Shown: in pieces, positions 11,901 to 21,995 of the stretch
Layout of the letters: the number at the start of each line of letters is the position of its first letter
How positions within the stretch are numbered: the first letter of the stretch is position 1
Assembly (NCBI GenBank): GCA_015852425.1
Contig: JAAAIG010000387.1
Coordinates: 1-34,219 of the forward strand
DNA: 34,219 bases
Origin: Gryganskiella cystojenkinii
Lineage: Eukaryota; Mortierellomycota; Mortierellomycetes; Mortierellales; Mortierellaceae
Reading direction: 5' to 3'
Notes under the pieces: generated by a model
Seen by the model: only the letters and a program-made list of their open reading frames with translations
Database searches by the model: none
What the model was told of the DNA's origin: nothing
Translations under genes and position numbers: made by a program

Positions 11901-12694
11901 CGATCGATCGCAGCCATGCTGCTTTCATATCCCACAGTTCTGTCCCAAGTTGATTTAAAAAATAAGACCTGTTGTCCATGTCTGCGTGTGTTTGTTTTGC
12001 AGTTTGTTGTCTGTGTTAAGCATTATTGTCGGTTCGAGGTTTGATTGCAGATGGGCCGAAGGGCTGCAGTTTTGATCCGTCTCCAATTTGTTGTCCAGGC
12101 CATTTTTTTTTTTTTGGCTCAAAAGCTCAGTCCGTTATTATTCTGTCTGTTCAGCACTCTTGTCGTTCGGCAATCCATCCTGCCCTCGATTTCCAATCCT
12201 TGTTGGACCAAGAGCTTTTTTTTTTTTTTTTTTTTTTTTACTTTTTCTTCCTTTCCCAGTAAGCCTCTGATCACATATATCTTACCTTGGGTAGTATCGC
12301 CGACTCTCAAAAACGTCTCAGCTCCTTGACGTTGGTTTTTTGGACAGAGCAACAAGGAGAAGCCTAGGGTCAAGAAGGCGACCATGCCTCCGATCAAGAG
12401 AATAATAAAGCAAAGAGTAAACTTTTCTCGCCAGGCCTGCTGGACTTGTTTGTCGTGAATGCCACACATGGCCATGAACGGTGGGAGAGCCCAACAGGTC
12501 GTGATTCTCGAGCAGATAACCCAACACGAGGCCGGCTCGTCTTCTTTGCGTCTCTTGAACATGGTCTCGGGCGTCTGGAATCTGTCTGGGCGAGAGAGAG
12601 TCTTGCCTCGACTGAGGGTAGCGCCTCTTCGTACACTGGGTCCACCGGGTCCAGCTCCAGGCCGGTTGCCCACACCACTCGGTCTTCCCGACAT
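8990..12694 (-). CDS. Chitin synthase, CHS3-type (class IV-like)
   Basis: Two exons on the minus strand, 12694-12286 and 11775-8990, join in phase to 1064 residues (yeast Chs3 is about 1165). The N-terminal segment carries a basic, Arg-rich leader and a first membrane segment at about residues 92-115. A second exon begins with a luminal/cytochrome-b5-like region (INGFIYDFT). A further membrane pair precedes the GT2 catalytic domain. Catalytic-family motifs are visible: DADTK near residue 587, GCFCMYR, GEDRFLTTLML near 703, and the signature QRRRW near 742. C-terminal membrane helices and WGETR follow. The last 130 residues are Pro/Gly-rich (GGPPSPHR-like repeats). It makes chitin from UDP-GlcNAc at the plasma membrane. 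The intron (11776-12284, 509 bases) is long for a fungus. Confidence 0.95.
12216..12239. repeat. Homopolymer T24 (A24 on the transcribed strand) inside the chitin synthase intron
   Basis: Twenty-four consecutive T on the plus strand, within the only intron of the chitin synthase gene. A second T13 run is at 12103-12115. Confidence 0.9.
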
Positions 12695-13672
12695 TGTTGG
12701 TTATTTAGATCCGTAGGGAATTGCCGGCGAGGGAAAGTATCGAGACGATCACGGTTGAAAGGAGAAAGAGGCGGGGGTGATACCTGGGCGGTGTTCCTGA
12801 ATTTCTTTTTTTTGTTATTTCGCCCGGCTGAATAAAAAAGGTGGAGACCAAGAGACGTGAAAGTAGAATGAATCAAAATTGTGATGAGAGAGTGAGAAGG
12901 ATGAGATGAAGATGGGAGAAGAGGATTAGAGAAGAGTAGGAAGGGGAAATAACGAGTAGTAGAATTGTACCGATGGAGGAAAGGGATCAAAAGAATAAGA
13001 TGATGAAAAATAAAGATGAGATGCGAAGGAGAATATTTTGAACCAAAAAAAAAAACGTTGCGAACCAACGAAAAGGGCCGTTTAGGGGACAGACAAAAAT
13101 TCAAAAATTAAATTAAATTTGTTGTGTTTGGATCTCTTTTTGGACCTGTTGTTGAAGGTGTGTGCAGGGCACGGAGGAACCACATTATTCACTGCGTGAG
13201 CGAGAGAGAGGTGGGGATCGGAACTCGGAAGAACATATCTCTTCTCATGTCATCAAATCGGGGGTGACAAACAAACGAAAGGTGTAGAGAACCAGCAGCA
13301 AAAGAGCAGCGGTGTCTTTCAGGAATAGATGGCTTTTTTTGTGCTATGTGAATGCAGATTCGACTGGCCCACGGTTGATTTTTCGTGGCGGTATCTATTT
13401 TTAGGCATCTTATCTATTTATGCGTGCCCTTTCATTTAATTCTCTGAGCTTGCAAGGAGCATGACAAGTTCGAGTGCTTTTCACCTTTCCAGAGATCAAC
13501 TCAAAAGAGCAGGAGAAACAGGTAGGACAGCAACGAAAGATAACAAGAAAAGTAGGGTCGATATTATATTATTATTGTTCTAAACTACTGTTGTTGCTGT
13601 CTTGGCACGCGCAGACGCGTACTCCTTCAATGCGACTAACGCCTGGCGAGCCTGGCGAGGCGGAAAATCTTA
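12695..13672. other. Intergenic: promoter and leader of chitin synthase, 3' flank of MYND gene
   Basis: 978 bases between two tandem minus-strand genes. On the coding (minus) strand the part next to the chitin synthase start is very pyrimidine-rich, which keeps a long frame open (12394-13104) without looking like protein. No TATA box or intron could be fixed with confidence. Confidence 0.45.
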
Positions 13673-16600
13673 TCATGGGGCGGCCATAGTTGTGGAGGAA
13701 TCCAAAGAAGACAAAGTTGGAACCGCAGCATGGCAACCTGTGAGGCGATGGTTATCCATATCGGCTTGACGACATTCACGATTGCAGTATCGAACCTTTT
13801 TGCATACACACAACGGTATCTGCACCTTTTTCTGACCACAGTGTCCACATTGCACAAGTTGCGACTGATGGCCTGCCATGGTTAATGTCAAATTGGACAT
13901 CTGGCGGTGTGGTTGGCCTCGGTGGCGCGGCTGGGCTTGAGGTTGGTTTGGTTCTTGGACCTGATCCTTACTAGCTCTCCGAGATCGAGAATACTCATCC
14001 TTTTGTGACATGTGAAGTTCATGGTCAGTTTGAGAAGCACTCTTGCTTCTGTGAAGTCGAGAAGCTCTTGGTCGACGCTCAGACGGCGATGGTAACGATG
14101 AGGAAGAAGTTGTTGACGAGGAAGACTGATGATTGACCGAGGAGATTGCGTTGGTGCGATTTGAGCTGCTATTATTACTGGACTTGAAGAGTCCTGAGCT
14201 CCAGACTGCTTCCGAGAGACTCAGGAACGTGTTGACTGTCGCACGACTAGACCGAGTATCACCTCCTGATTCGGAGCCCGAGAACGATGACGGACTGGAA
14301 ATATCGAGGTTTCGATTTGTAGAAGACGATGAAGAGTCGATGGGGGCGCGGACAGTCTTGGGGGACATTCTCGATTGATCGCGAGCGTGGGTCAAGCTGA
14401 TTTCGTTTCCTTTGGTGTCAACAGCGGTGCGAGCACCAGATGCAAGCGGAGCAACCTTTTCTGAATCGTGGCAGCTGCATTTCTGTACCGCAGCTTGGCG
14501 CTGAAGCATATCCAGGACCCTTTTCCCCGTGGGTTCGATTTCGCTACAGACTCCGTACGCTTGGCCCCCATAGTGATACTCGCCCTTTTGTTGGTGGACC
14601 CAGCCCAAGGTGAACATGAGTCGAATGCGAATCGCTCGACACCATATCAAGTCCTGAGCACGAGTCCCTCCGGACAGTCTCTGGATGGCGGCGTTGCTTA
14701 TGCTGGAAGTGGACGGGAGAGGGCTCGAAAGTGGATGCAGGTTGCATAAGGCTTCTTCTGGTAGAGTTGACAAAGGGTGCACTTGGGCCGTTTCTGACTC
14801 ATCCAGGTCCAAGAACGAAAGATCCAACGCCTGAGTCAAGAGAAGACTTCCGTTGGCGTTATCGTGATTATTGGCATCGGGCGAGGCAAAGAGTGACCTG
14901 GACTTCTCCAACGTTTTGTTCCGTGCTTCGGCCTCCTTCTTGAGTCCTTTTTCCATTCGTCGGAGCAAACTGACAGCCTCAACCAAGACAGGCTCTTGAA
15001 GGCCAAGGACACCTTTTTGGATCATGCGACACAGTTTCTGCACGATGTCGTCGATCTCTTCGGTCGCAAGTCCGATCCTTCTCGCTTCCTCTTCCTTGGC
15101 TTCTTCATCTTCCTCCTCCTCCTCCTCCTCTTCTTCTTCTTCTGCATCTTCTAGGTATTCGGTTTCCTCTTCACAGTTGCTGTTGACGGTTTTCCATGCA
15201 ACATGGCTTTCCACCTCCAAGACGGCTCCGGCTTTGCTTGATGGCGACCTCAAAAGGTTGTCCTGCTCGTGTTCGCTATAGAACGTCCGGCCCAGTAGGT
15301 CTCGCGGGGCGCGGTATTCACTTTCCATCGATTGTGCCATCGTTTTCTTGTTCCTATCTGTTGCAGACCCTTGACAAGAACGGATCGGTATTGAGTTTCC
15401 GGAGCTTGTAGATCGCCGCTGGGGGCGATTCGCGCGTGGGCGAGAGTGAGCAAAGTATTCGTCGAGTTCGCCTTCTTCACGTCTGACCTTGGACCTGGCC
15501 GATCCTTCCATGTAATCAGACGAAGGCCAGCGCCGAGCCATCCAGATACGAAGGGCGTGCATAAGTACAAGTGTCGCTTTGGTGTCGCTCTTAACCAATC
15601 CCGGCACATTCAGCGTAGAGGTATAGAGGGCAAATAGAGAGCTGCAGGCCGGTATAGAGTTGTGTTGTTCTGCTGCGACTTTGTAGAGTGCCAAGGCAGG
15701 GACGTAACGGTGAGAGATGTAGTGCGACTGTGCCAAGAGAAGAATATCTTGAAGTGTTTTTGGTTGGTGCGAATCGTGGAGAGCAACAGAGGCCGAGAGC
15801 GATGTCAGGAGGGACGAGGGTGACTTGGCAAGACTGCCTATCGACGAGGCTGAGTGTGAGCGTTGTCGGGCCATAGTGCTGTCTAATGGTGTCAGCTGGT
15901 TCGCAAAAGCGTTGATGTCCTGCAGGAGTGAATGTGAGGTGGCACTAGTAGAAGCAGTAGCAGTATTGACGGTCGAGGTTGGGTGGTTTCTGATGTTGTC
16001 CTGATTCGAGGCTCTAACAGGGCTCGGAGTGGAGAGAAAAGGTTGAGAGTAAGCGCAAGAAAGAGTGGTGCTAGTTGTTGCGGCCGAGGACAGGTCCTGA
16101 ATCGATACACAGGGCGAGAACGGAAGAGATGAGAGAGACGGCGATCGAGTTGGTGTGGGAATAGTCTGAGTCGAGAGTTTGAAGGTGGGAAAGTCAGGGA
16201 CGGATCTTTGTCGTGGTCGAGAAAGAGGTGAATCAAGAGGATGGATCGAAAGGGAGGATGATAAAGCCGGTGAAGTTGCGAGAGAGAGTGGGGTGAAGAG
16301 CGAAAAGGTCGGAGGGGTGGTGGTTTTGAGAGAAGTGTGGGTATAGAGGTCAGATGAGAACAACTGCGCCGGAGATGATTCTTTGGAGGAGGAATAAGAA
16401 TACGATGAGTAGGAGCAAAAAGACGAGGAGGAAGAAGAGTGTTTTACGGAGGAGGGAGAAACGGAGGAAGGAGAAGGAGAGCAGTGAGAAGATGAAAAAG
16501 AGAAGGAGGAAGGAGAGGAGGAGTCATGATGGAGCGGAGCCGTTGGCGATAAGATCTGAGCGATCGCCATTTTTTCCTTCTCTTCCAGTCGGTGTTGGAT

Positions 16601-17050
16601 GTTTTTCAGATGCTTCTTATTCTCGGCCCTCGACCCTTTCTTTCCCATCAGCAGGGACGGCCCTTCAAAAACAAAACGTGGACAGGGCGCAGATTGAGAG
16701 CAAATGCTCTTGTTCCAGTTGCTTTTGGTGTCCTTGTTGCAGTTGTTGTTGTGATCACCATAATGATGACAAGTATCTTCCGTGTTGCATGGTATGCTGG
16801 TTGTAGTGGTGGTGCTATTGCTGGAAGAAAAAGCCAGCGGAGGCGATAACAAGGGCGATGGCCGGCGCTCGGGCTGGAGTTGGATATGATTGTCCTGGTC
16901 CGCAAATACGCCCAAATCACAATTCGTCCGCTTCTTCCGCTCGACCCCAGTGGGGTCAGTTTCTATCTTTGCCGATCGCTGGGATTGAAGTTGGAGTCGA
17001 GGCAGATGTGAAAAGTGACGACCGCGAAGGTGACGGTGAGTCTCCGACAT
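13673..17050 (-). CDS. Large Ser-rich protein with C-terminal MYND zinc finger and Sel1/TPR-like segment
   Basis: A single uninterrupted minus-strand frame. It is open up to 17191, but the frame there begins with TTG. I chose ATG 17050 (MSETH), giving 1125 residues; ATG 16648 (MGKKGSRAENKK) is a good alternative (991 residues). The N-terminal 400 residues are Ser/Thr/Pro low complexity. Around 430-500 a helical stretch (AQSHYISHRYVPALALYKVAAEQ) resembles a Sel1/TPR repeat. A Glu-rich run is at about 634-650, and Ser/Asn-rich tracts follow. A C-terminal MYND finger at about 1060-1100 has CGHCG, LCVC, RYCNREC and a final H-x(4)-C, all ligands present. MYND fingers bind proline-rich peptides in regulators. 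This suggests a scaffold or regulatory role, but no specific partner is shown. Confidence 0.85.
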   Translation of the reverse strand: MSETHRHLRGRHFSHLPRLQLQSQRSAKIETDPTGVERKKRTNCDLGVFADQDNHIQLQPERRPSPLLSPPLAFSSSNSTTTTTSIPCNTEDTCHHYGDHNNNCNKDTKSNWNKSICSQSAPCPRFVFEGPSLLMGKKGSRAENKKHLKNIQHRLEEKEKMAIAQILSPTAPLHHDSSSPSSFSFSSSHCSPSPSSVSPSSVKHSSSSSSFCSYSSYSYSSSKESSPAQLFSSDLYTHTSLKTTTPPTFSLFTPLSLATSPALSSSLSIHPLDSPLSRPRQRSVPDFPTFKLSTQTIPTPTRSPSLSSLPFSPCVSIQDLSSAATTSTTLSCAYSQPFLSTPSPVRASNQDNIRNHPTSTVNTATASTSATSHSLLQDINAFANQLTPLDSTMARQRSHSASSIGSLAKSPSSLLTSLSASVALHDSHQPKTLQDILLLAQSHYISHRYVPALALYKVAAEQHNSIPACSSLFALYTSTLNVPGLVKSDTKATLVLMHALRIWMARRWPSSDYMEGSARSKVRREEGELDEYFAHSRPRANRPQRRSTSSGNSIPIRSCQGSATDRNKKTMAQSMESEYRAPRDLLGRTFYSEHEQDNLLRSPSSKAGAVLEVESHVAWKTVNSNCEEETEYLEDAEEEEEEEEEEEDEEAKEEEARRIGLATEEIDDIVQKLCRMIQKGVLGLQEPVLVEAVSLLRRMEKGLKKEAEARNKTLEKSRSLFASPDANNHDNANGSLLLTQALDLSFLDLDESETAQVHPLSTLPEEALCNLHPLSSPLPSTSSISNAAIQRLSGGTRAQDLIWCRAIRIRLMFTLGWVHQQKGEYHYGGQAYGVCSEIEPTGKRVLDMLQRQAAVQKCSCHDSEKVAPLASGARTAVDTKGNEISLTHARDQSRMSPKTVRAPIDSSSSSTNRNLDISSPSSFSGSESGGDTRSSRATVNTFLSLSEAVWSSGLFKSSNNSSSNRTNAISSVNHQSSSSTTSSSSLPSPSERRPRASRLHRSKSASQTDHELHMSQKDEYSRSRRASKDQVQEPNQPQAQPRHRGQPHRQMSNLTLTMAGHQSQLVQCGHCGQKKVQIPLCVCKKVRYCNRECRQADMDNHRLTGCHAAVPTLSSLDSSTTMAAP
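15110..15143 (-). repeat. Trinucleotide tract (TCC/TTC) coding poly-Glu
   Basis: A run of TCC then TTC triplets on the plus strand encodes about ten consecutive Glu in the MYND protein. The codon mix changes part-way (GAG to GAA), so it is not a pure microsatellite. Confidence 0.85.
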
Positions 17051-17191
17051 GAACGGAGATGTGGTCCTTGCGAGAATTGATGAAGTGGGGTTGGCAGCCT
17101 TCGGTGGATCGCAGAACCGGGTCAAAATATAAAAAAAAGAGAGACAAATGCGTGTGAATAAGACAGAAGACGATACAAATGTCATGAACAA

Positions 17192-18038
17192 AAACCGCCT
17201 AATATTCTTACATGGACATCATTTACTTCGAGCCTTATGGTATTGTCAACAGCAAAACCCTTTTCGTCTTCTTGTTCATCACCATCCACGCCATGCTTTT
17301 GCCAAGCAGAGGCCTCAGCAACAAGTTCCCCGACTTGTCCAGGGCAGTGGCTGGGATGCGAGAGAAAATTTTTACCTCCCTCGGTCGAAGTGGTGGAAGG
17401 GACAACACCCTGCGGCTCCTGAGCTCTATTACTGTTCCTGCAGCTGCCGTCGTTGTCGACCATATGCTCCCGGTGTCCTATGTTATTTAATATGCATTCC
17501 TTTCAGTTAATAACCAAGCTTTTGTAATAAAGGGATAGAGGGAGAATTATGACGATTGCCCGGGTTGCCATGTTTTTGTCTTTCTTCTTGTGTCCATATC
17601 CATCATTGTCTACAGCGGCCTCTCAATCCATCCCTGTTCTTTCCCACTACCAGTGCGGTCCTCCAACAGGAGAGAATAAGGTCGGATGTAGCCCAGCTAC
17701 AGTTCTTAATGAGGCAAGAGAGCACCGTCTGGTCCCGTCTGTTTGTCGGAAAACAAAAAAAACAATCCTTAAATTTTTCTTCTCCGACGAGTGGTGCCAT
17801 CGAATCCTTTCCCAACGTGGACAAACGGTTGGTTCTTATGGACTGGAGAGATAATTTGGCGTTAGTGGAACATACCTTGATGAAGGTGTTGTGAGTGAAG
17901 GAGATTGGAATAGGCCTCAATGGATGAAATGAATTTGATTAGATTCGCTATAATGACAAGGATGAAGAACAAAAAAAAAAAGAGAAATCTAATTGGTTCT
18001 AATTGGTGTCTTACAAGAATGGCTAATTTGGGGGGGGG
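17192..18038. other. Region between MYND gene and assembly gap, no confident gene
   Basis: Several short frames overlap here on both strands. The plus frame 17549-17854 (ATG at 17549, 101 residues) starts with a signal-peptide-like segment, then has a Cys-containing tail. The minus frame 17182-17463 ends at a good donor (CAT|GTAAGA) and could be a 5' exon of the MYND gene. The minus strand at 17850-17890 has a GTATGT...ACTAAC...CTCTCCAG pattern only 33 bases long. A T-rich splice-acceptor-like stretch follows at about 17735-17765. These may be remnants of the last exons of the coiled-coil gene across the gap. None is firm. Confidence 0.3.
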
Positions 18039-18935
18039 NNNNNNNNNNNNNNNNNNNNNNNNNNNNNNNNNNNNNNNNNNNNNNNNNNNNNNNNNNNNNN
18101 NNNNNNNNNNNNNNNNNNNNNNNNNNNNNNNNNNNNNNNNNNNNNNNNNNNNNNNNNNNNNNNNNNNNNNNNNNNNNNNNNNNNNNNNNNNNNNNNNNNN
18201 NNNNNNNNNNNNNNNNNNNNNNNNNNNNNNNNNNNNNNNNNNNNNNNNNNNNNNNNNNNNNNNNNNNNNNNNNNNNNNNNNNNNNNNNNNNNNNNNNNNN
18301 NNNNNNNNNNNNNNNNNNNNNNNNNNNNNNNNNNNNNNNNNNNNNNNNNNNNNNNNNNNNNNNNNNNNNNNNNNNNNNNNNNNNNNNNNNNNNNNNNNNN
18401 NNNNNNNNNNNNNNNNNNNNNNNNNNNNNNNNNNNNNNNNNNNNNNNNNNNNNNNNNNNNNNNNNNNNNNNNNNNNNNNNNNNNNNNNNNNNNNNNNNNN
18501 NNNNNNNNNNNNNNNNNNNNNNNNNNNNNNNNNNNNNNNNNNNNNNNNNNNNNNNNNNNNNNNNNNNNNNNNNNNNNNNNNNNNNNNNNNNNNNNNNNNN
18601 NNNNNNNNNNNNNNNNNNNNNNNNNNNNNNNNNNNNNNNNNNNNNNNNNNNNNNNNNNNNNNNNNNNNNNNNNNNNNNNNNNNNNNNNNNNNNNNNNNNN
18701 NNNNNNNNNNNNNNNNNNNNNNNNNNNNNNNNNNNNNNNNNNNNNNNNNNNNNNNNNNNNNNNNNNNNNNNNNNNNNNNNNNNNNNNNNNNNNNNNNNNN
18801 NNNNNNNNNNNNNNNNNNNNNNNNNNNNNNNNNNNNNNNNNNNNNNNNNNNNNNNNNNNNNNNNNNNNNNNNNNNNNNNNNNNNNNNNNNNNNNNNNNNN
18901 NNNNNNNNNNNNNNNNNNNNNNNNNNNNNNNNNNN
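18039..18935. other. Assembly gap (897 N)
   Basis: Unknown bases, bordered on the left by a run of at least eight G (18031-18038) and on the right by an inverted-repeat element about 55 bases away. The missing sequence should contain part of the coiled-coil gene on the minus strand. Confidence 0.99.
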
Positions 18936-18989
18936 GTGATTGCAGGTAATTAATAAAAGTCCTCGTACCTCTCTTTGACAAGCGGATAA

Positions 18990-19216
18990 TAGCCACGTTC
19001 GTTTTTGGGAAATCGATTTCGCAGTTAAGGGGTGTTTTTGAGCCTTTTGTGCAACCCGAACTCATGAAAAAGGGCATCGATTTCTGTGGAAATCAACTTT
19101 TTTTCGATTTCCTGCAAAATCGCAGCAAGAAATCGTCCTCCAAGGTTACACGAATGCCCCTCAACTGCGAAATCGATTTCATGAAATCGCTGATTTCCCA
19201 AAAACGAACGTGGCTA
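18990..19216. mobile_element. MITE-like inverted-repeat element with TA ends
   Basis: The left arm (18990-19036) begins TAGCCACGTTCG, and the right arm (19151-19216) ends CGAACGTGGCTA. The arms are near-perfect inverted copies for about 45 bases, except for a 17-base insertion in the right arm (19181-19197) and a few mismatches. The outermost TA is present on both sides, and ATAA follows or precedes it directly (18986-18989, 19217-19220). Either TA or ATAA could be the target-site duplication. The 227-base size, terminal inverted repeats and lack of coding capacity fit a non-autonomous DNA transposon; TA favours the Tc1/mariner group. The interior repeats GAAATCGATTTC-type words. It lies inside the intron that begins at 19251 (minus strand). 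Confidence 0.7.
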
Positions 19217-19251
19217 ATAATATATAAAAGAAAAAACTTGTGGCACCATAC

Positions 19252-20964
19252 CTTTTGCTGACCATTCCAGTTGTTATAGAGTTTCTCGAGTTTGGCTTCA
19301 AACTTCTTTGCGATTCGAGCGGCTTCTTCTTGTGCATGCGTCTGAGCTGCAGGTGACTTTGCAGACATGAAGCAGACTTGCTGACGGAATCGAACGGCCT
19401 GATCCGTAAAGTTGTTTTCCAGCATCCACTGGTACATCTCGCTGTATTGCTGTGCAAGGCTAAAGCCGACGTAAAAAGGTCCATGGAAGACCTCCTCCAG
19501 GAGCGAGTCCATGATAAACTTTTCCAGGAACATGTTCAAGATGTACGGTTGCGTGTTGCCAAACTTGTATTTTTTCTTGACCAGCAGCTGGGCTTCATCC
19601 TGATTTAAGTTCACGGCTCGGTCACCAGCGGACGACTTTGTGAATTGTAGGATGGCAGCCTGGAGCATACGGATACGTTGCTCGATCGTCGAGTGGTCGT
19701 CGTCTGTGGCTCGGATTTGGCGGACATCATTCAGGTATTTCGACCGCAGATCATCCATTTCTTTTTCTCGCTTGTGAACCAGTTCCTGAAGCATGAGTCG
19801 ATCCTGCGTGACCTGGGTCAGGGACTGGTGCAGATCTCTGTTTTCTTGGGATTTTTGGGTCAGGGTCTGTCGCAACTGACCGACCTTGGCCTGAGAGGCT
19901 TCTTGAGATTTTTGCCAGTTAATGACCTCTTCCTGTAACTTGCGGACGTCTGTTGAGAGCACGAGCTCGCCCGAGCCATGACTGAGCTCGCTGCTGCTAG
20001 CGCCTCCATTGGTGTTGGTGTTGGTGTTTTGATTGATATCATCTTGTCCATTGGCGATATCGTTGGCGTTATGGATACTGCCGTTATTCTGTTCCAGCCC
20101 ATTGACGTTGGTGTTGCTGTTGTTGTCCCCCGGGAGGAGCAAAGGTCCACTTGAGGGAGCACCGTTTTCGAGGCCAGGTCCCGCCGACTGACCATAGTAC
20201 GCATCTTGGTGACCGCTCTCTGTGCTGTTGCTGTCGCCATGTTGTTGCGATTGTTGTTGGCCTGCGAGTTGCTGAGCCTGGCCTTCCTGCGCTGCAACAA
20301 CTACATAGCCACTGTCATAGGATGAAGGTTCCATTCCTCCAGCACTGCCTCCTTGTTGCATCTGAGGTGGTTGTTGTTGCTCGTTGTAGTTTGGGTATTG
20401 AATAGACTGAGAGATGAGCGTTGAGTCCCCATTATAGGTTCCTGGTTGCTGGAGTTGGAGTTGCTGGGCCATCAAGGATGGGTTGACTGCCGCATTGTTA
20501 TCACTACCGAGCGGTTGTTGTTGTTGTTGTTGTTGCTGTTGCTGTTGCTGCTGCTGATATAGCTGTTGCTGTTGCTGTTGCAGATAGAATTGCTGCTGCT
20601 GATGAAGAAGCTGTTGTTGCAAGTCGGGATTGTTCCTCGGGCTGTTGCCTGTGTTAGGACCGTTGGTGGTGTTGACGGCTGGACCCTGTCCCGGTCCTCC
20701 TGACACCTGACCCTGACCTTGTCCCTGACCTAAAGCTTGTCCTGGTTGCTGCTGCTGAGTTGTCAGACCCGGAGCAGAGGCAGGATTAGTAGCCCCGGTC
20801 GAGTTGGTCCGCGGTGGAATCGTGATGTTTTGGACGCTCGATCCTCTGTTGACATTGTTGCGGTCCCTGGCAGACGACGCTGAGGAGTTGGCCGAGTTTG
20901 CAGTCGCGGGCGATGGGGCGGCGGCAGGCTCCTCCTGTTTTTTTTTCCGACCAAAGATGTTCAT
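19252..20964 (-). CDS. PolyQ coiled-coil protein, 3' end missing in the assembly gap
   Basis: The first exon runs from ATG 20964 to 19252 (571 codons) and ends at a donor AAG|GTATGG. Downstream exons must lie in or beyond the gap. It starts MNIFGRKKKQEEP, then has a Ser/Asn/Gln/Gly-rich disordered half with a polyQ tract (about residues 114-150). A long coiled coil lies at about 340-420 (KLQEEVINWQKSQEA onward). A conserved-looking helical domain from about 425 to 571 includes KYKFGNTQPYILNMFLEKFI and MYQWMLENNF. The last part resembles a fungal C-terminal domain I cannot name. It is probably cytosolic, and the short basic N-terminus could touch membranes. Reading past the donor gives a spurious tail from the inserted MITE. 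Confidence 0.85.
20514..20611 (-). repeat. CAA/CAG tract coding polyglutamine
   Basis: Mixed CAA and CAG codons encode an almost pure run of 14-15 Gln and two shorter Gln runs separated by Tyr, Leu, Phe and His. The mixture of codons should make it more stable than a pure CAG repeat. Confidence 0.9.
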
Positions 20965-21995
20965 GGTTTAGGATGTAACTTGCAAGAGGGGAGAAAAAGG
21001 GGAAGGTGGAGATGAAAATAGGCAAGAAGAGGGATGACAGGAGGAGAGGGAGAAGGGAGGGAGAACAAAAAAAAAAAAAAAAGATGATGAGAATGGAGAG
21101 AAAGAGATGAGAGGATACTAGGAGAGTTGCAGGCTAAGAAGGGCCTAACGAAAAAGCGAAGGGCAAAGCAAACAGATACACATAAAAGGAAACAGAAATA
21201 GAAGAAATGGTAGAACACTGCCTTTTCTCAACTCCCTCTCTGATTCCCTCTAATAATGGACCAGATGGTCCCTTTGCTGCATCCTTGTTCCCTTCCATCA
21301 TCACTATTAAATTTTATTCTTCATGGGGTTGTTGTGCTTGGTGCTTTCTGGTTGTCCATCCATCCATCCATCCATCCTTTTTTTCTTTTTTTCTTTTTTT
21401 CTTTCGACTGCTCTCAAGTTTTCATATTTTTTTGCACCGCCACTCTTTAACTGAGGCGTTGAGTGAGTGATTGAGAGTATTTCATTATTATTGTCTATTT
21501 TTTCGCGCGGCGTCCAAACCCAACCGTCGGGTGTTCATACTGTAGTAGCAGAACGTTTGACCTGGAAGGGCCGGCCAATGACACGAATAATACCCTTGCG
21601 GACCCCAACTACAAGTCGAAGGTCAGGCTCGGTAGGAACGCGTATTTACGCGAACCAACTGGCACCCATGGGCTAAACGAAAAAAGGATAGAAAGCGATT
21701 GACTTTTCAAAAGAATAAAACAGACACATGACTCAAAGGATAACGAAACGAAACGCGCCTCCAAATTCTTTTCGGGGATGTTGGAGCCGCAGCACGAAAA
21801 AAGTCGCGTCAAGAATGACTGCTGCGGACAGTCGTTTTTTCTGCCTTTCAGCTAGCGATAAAAGGGTCCACTTTTTCTCTTTCTCTTCTTTTTCTTCTCG
21901 TTTTTCACAGCATAGTACCTCTCCTACGCACCTCCTACGCATCTCCTGATTCAAGTCGGCAATTCTGAAAGAAAAAAAAAATACTCAATATCAAC
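20965..21995. other. Divergent intergenic region between coiled-coil gene and 21996 gene
   Basis: About 1 kb shared by two divergent promoters. It holds purine-rich leader DNA beside 20964, a (CCAT)n microsatellite at 21356-21377, several T7C-type tracts at 21378-21402 and an imperfect 11-base tandem (CTCCTACGCAC-like) at about 21918-21945. No gene is seen. Confidence 0.5.
21356..21377. repeat. (CCAT)n microsatellite
   Basis: Five and a half copies of CCAT followed by T-rich tracts. Confidence 0.9.

Noticed and set aside
12394..13104. 236-codon minus-strand open frame overlapping the chitin synthase start
   Set aside because: It is open because the leader/promoter DNA is pyrimidine-rich, and it overlaps the true exon in a different frame. 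The composition is not protein-like.
17182..17463. Minus-strand frame as a 5' exon of the MYND gene, donor CAT|GTAAGA to an acceptor CCGAAG near 17101
   Set aside because: The phase fits, but the acceptor lies far from the pyrimidine tract and no branch site is seen.
17850..17890. 33-base intron with GTATGT, ACTAAC and CTCTCCAG
   Set aside because: The motifs are attractive, but it is too short for the 80-120 base introns typical of this window and lacks convincing flanking exons.
17920..19077. Long open frames across 18039-18935
   Set aside because: They exist only because the gap bases have no stop codons.
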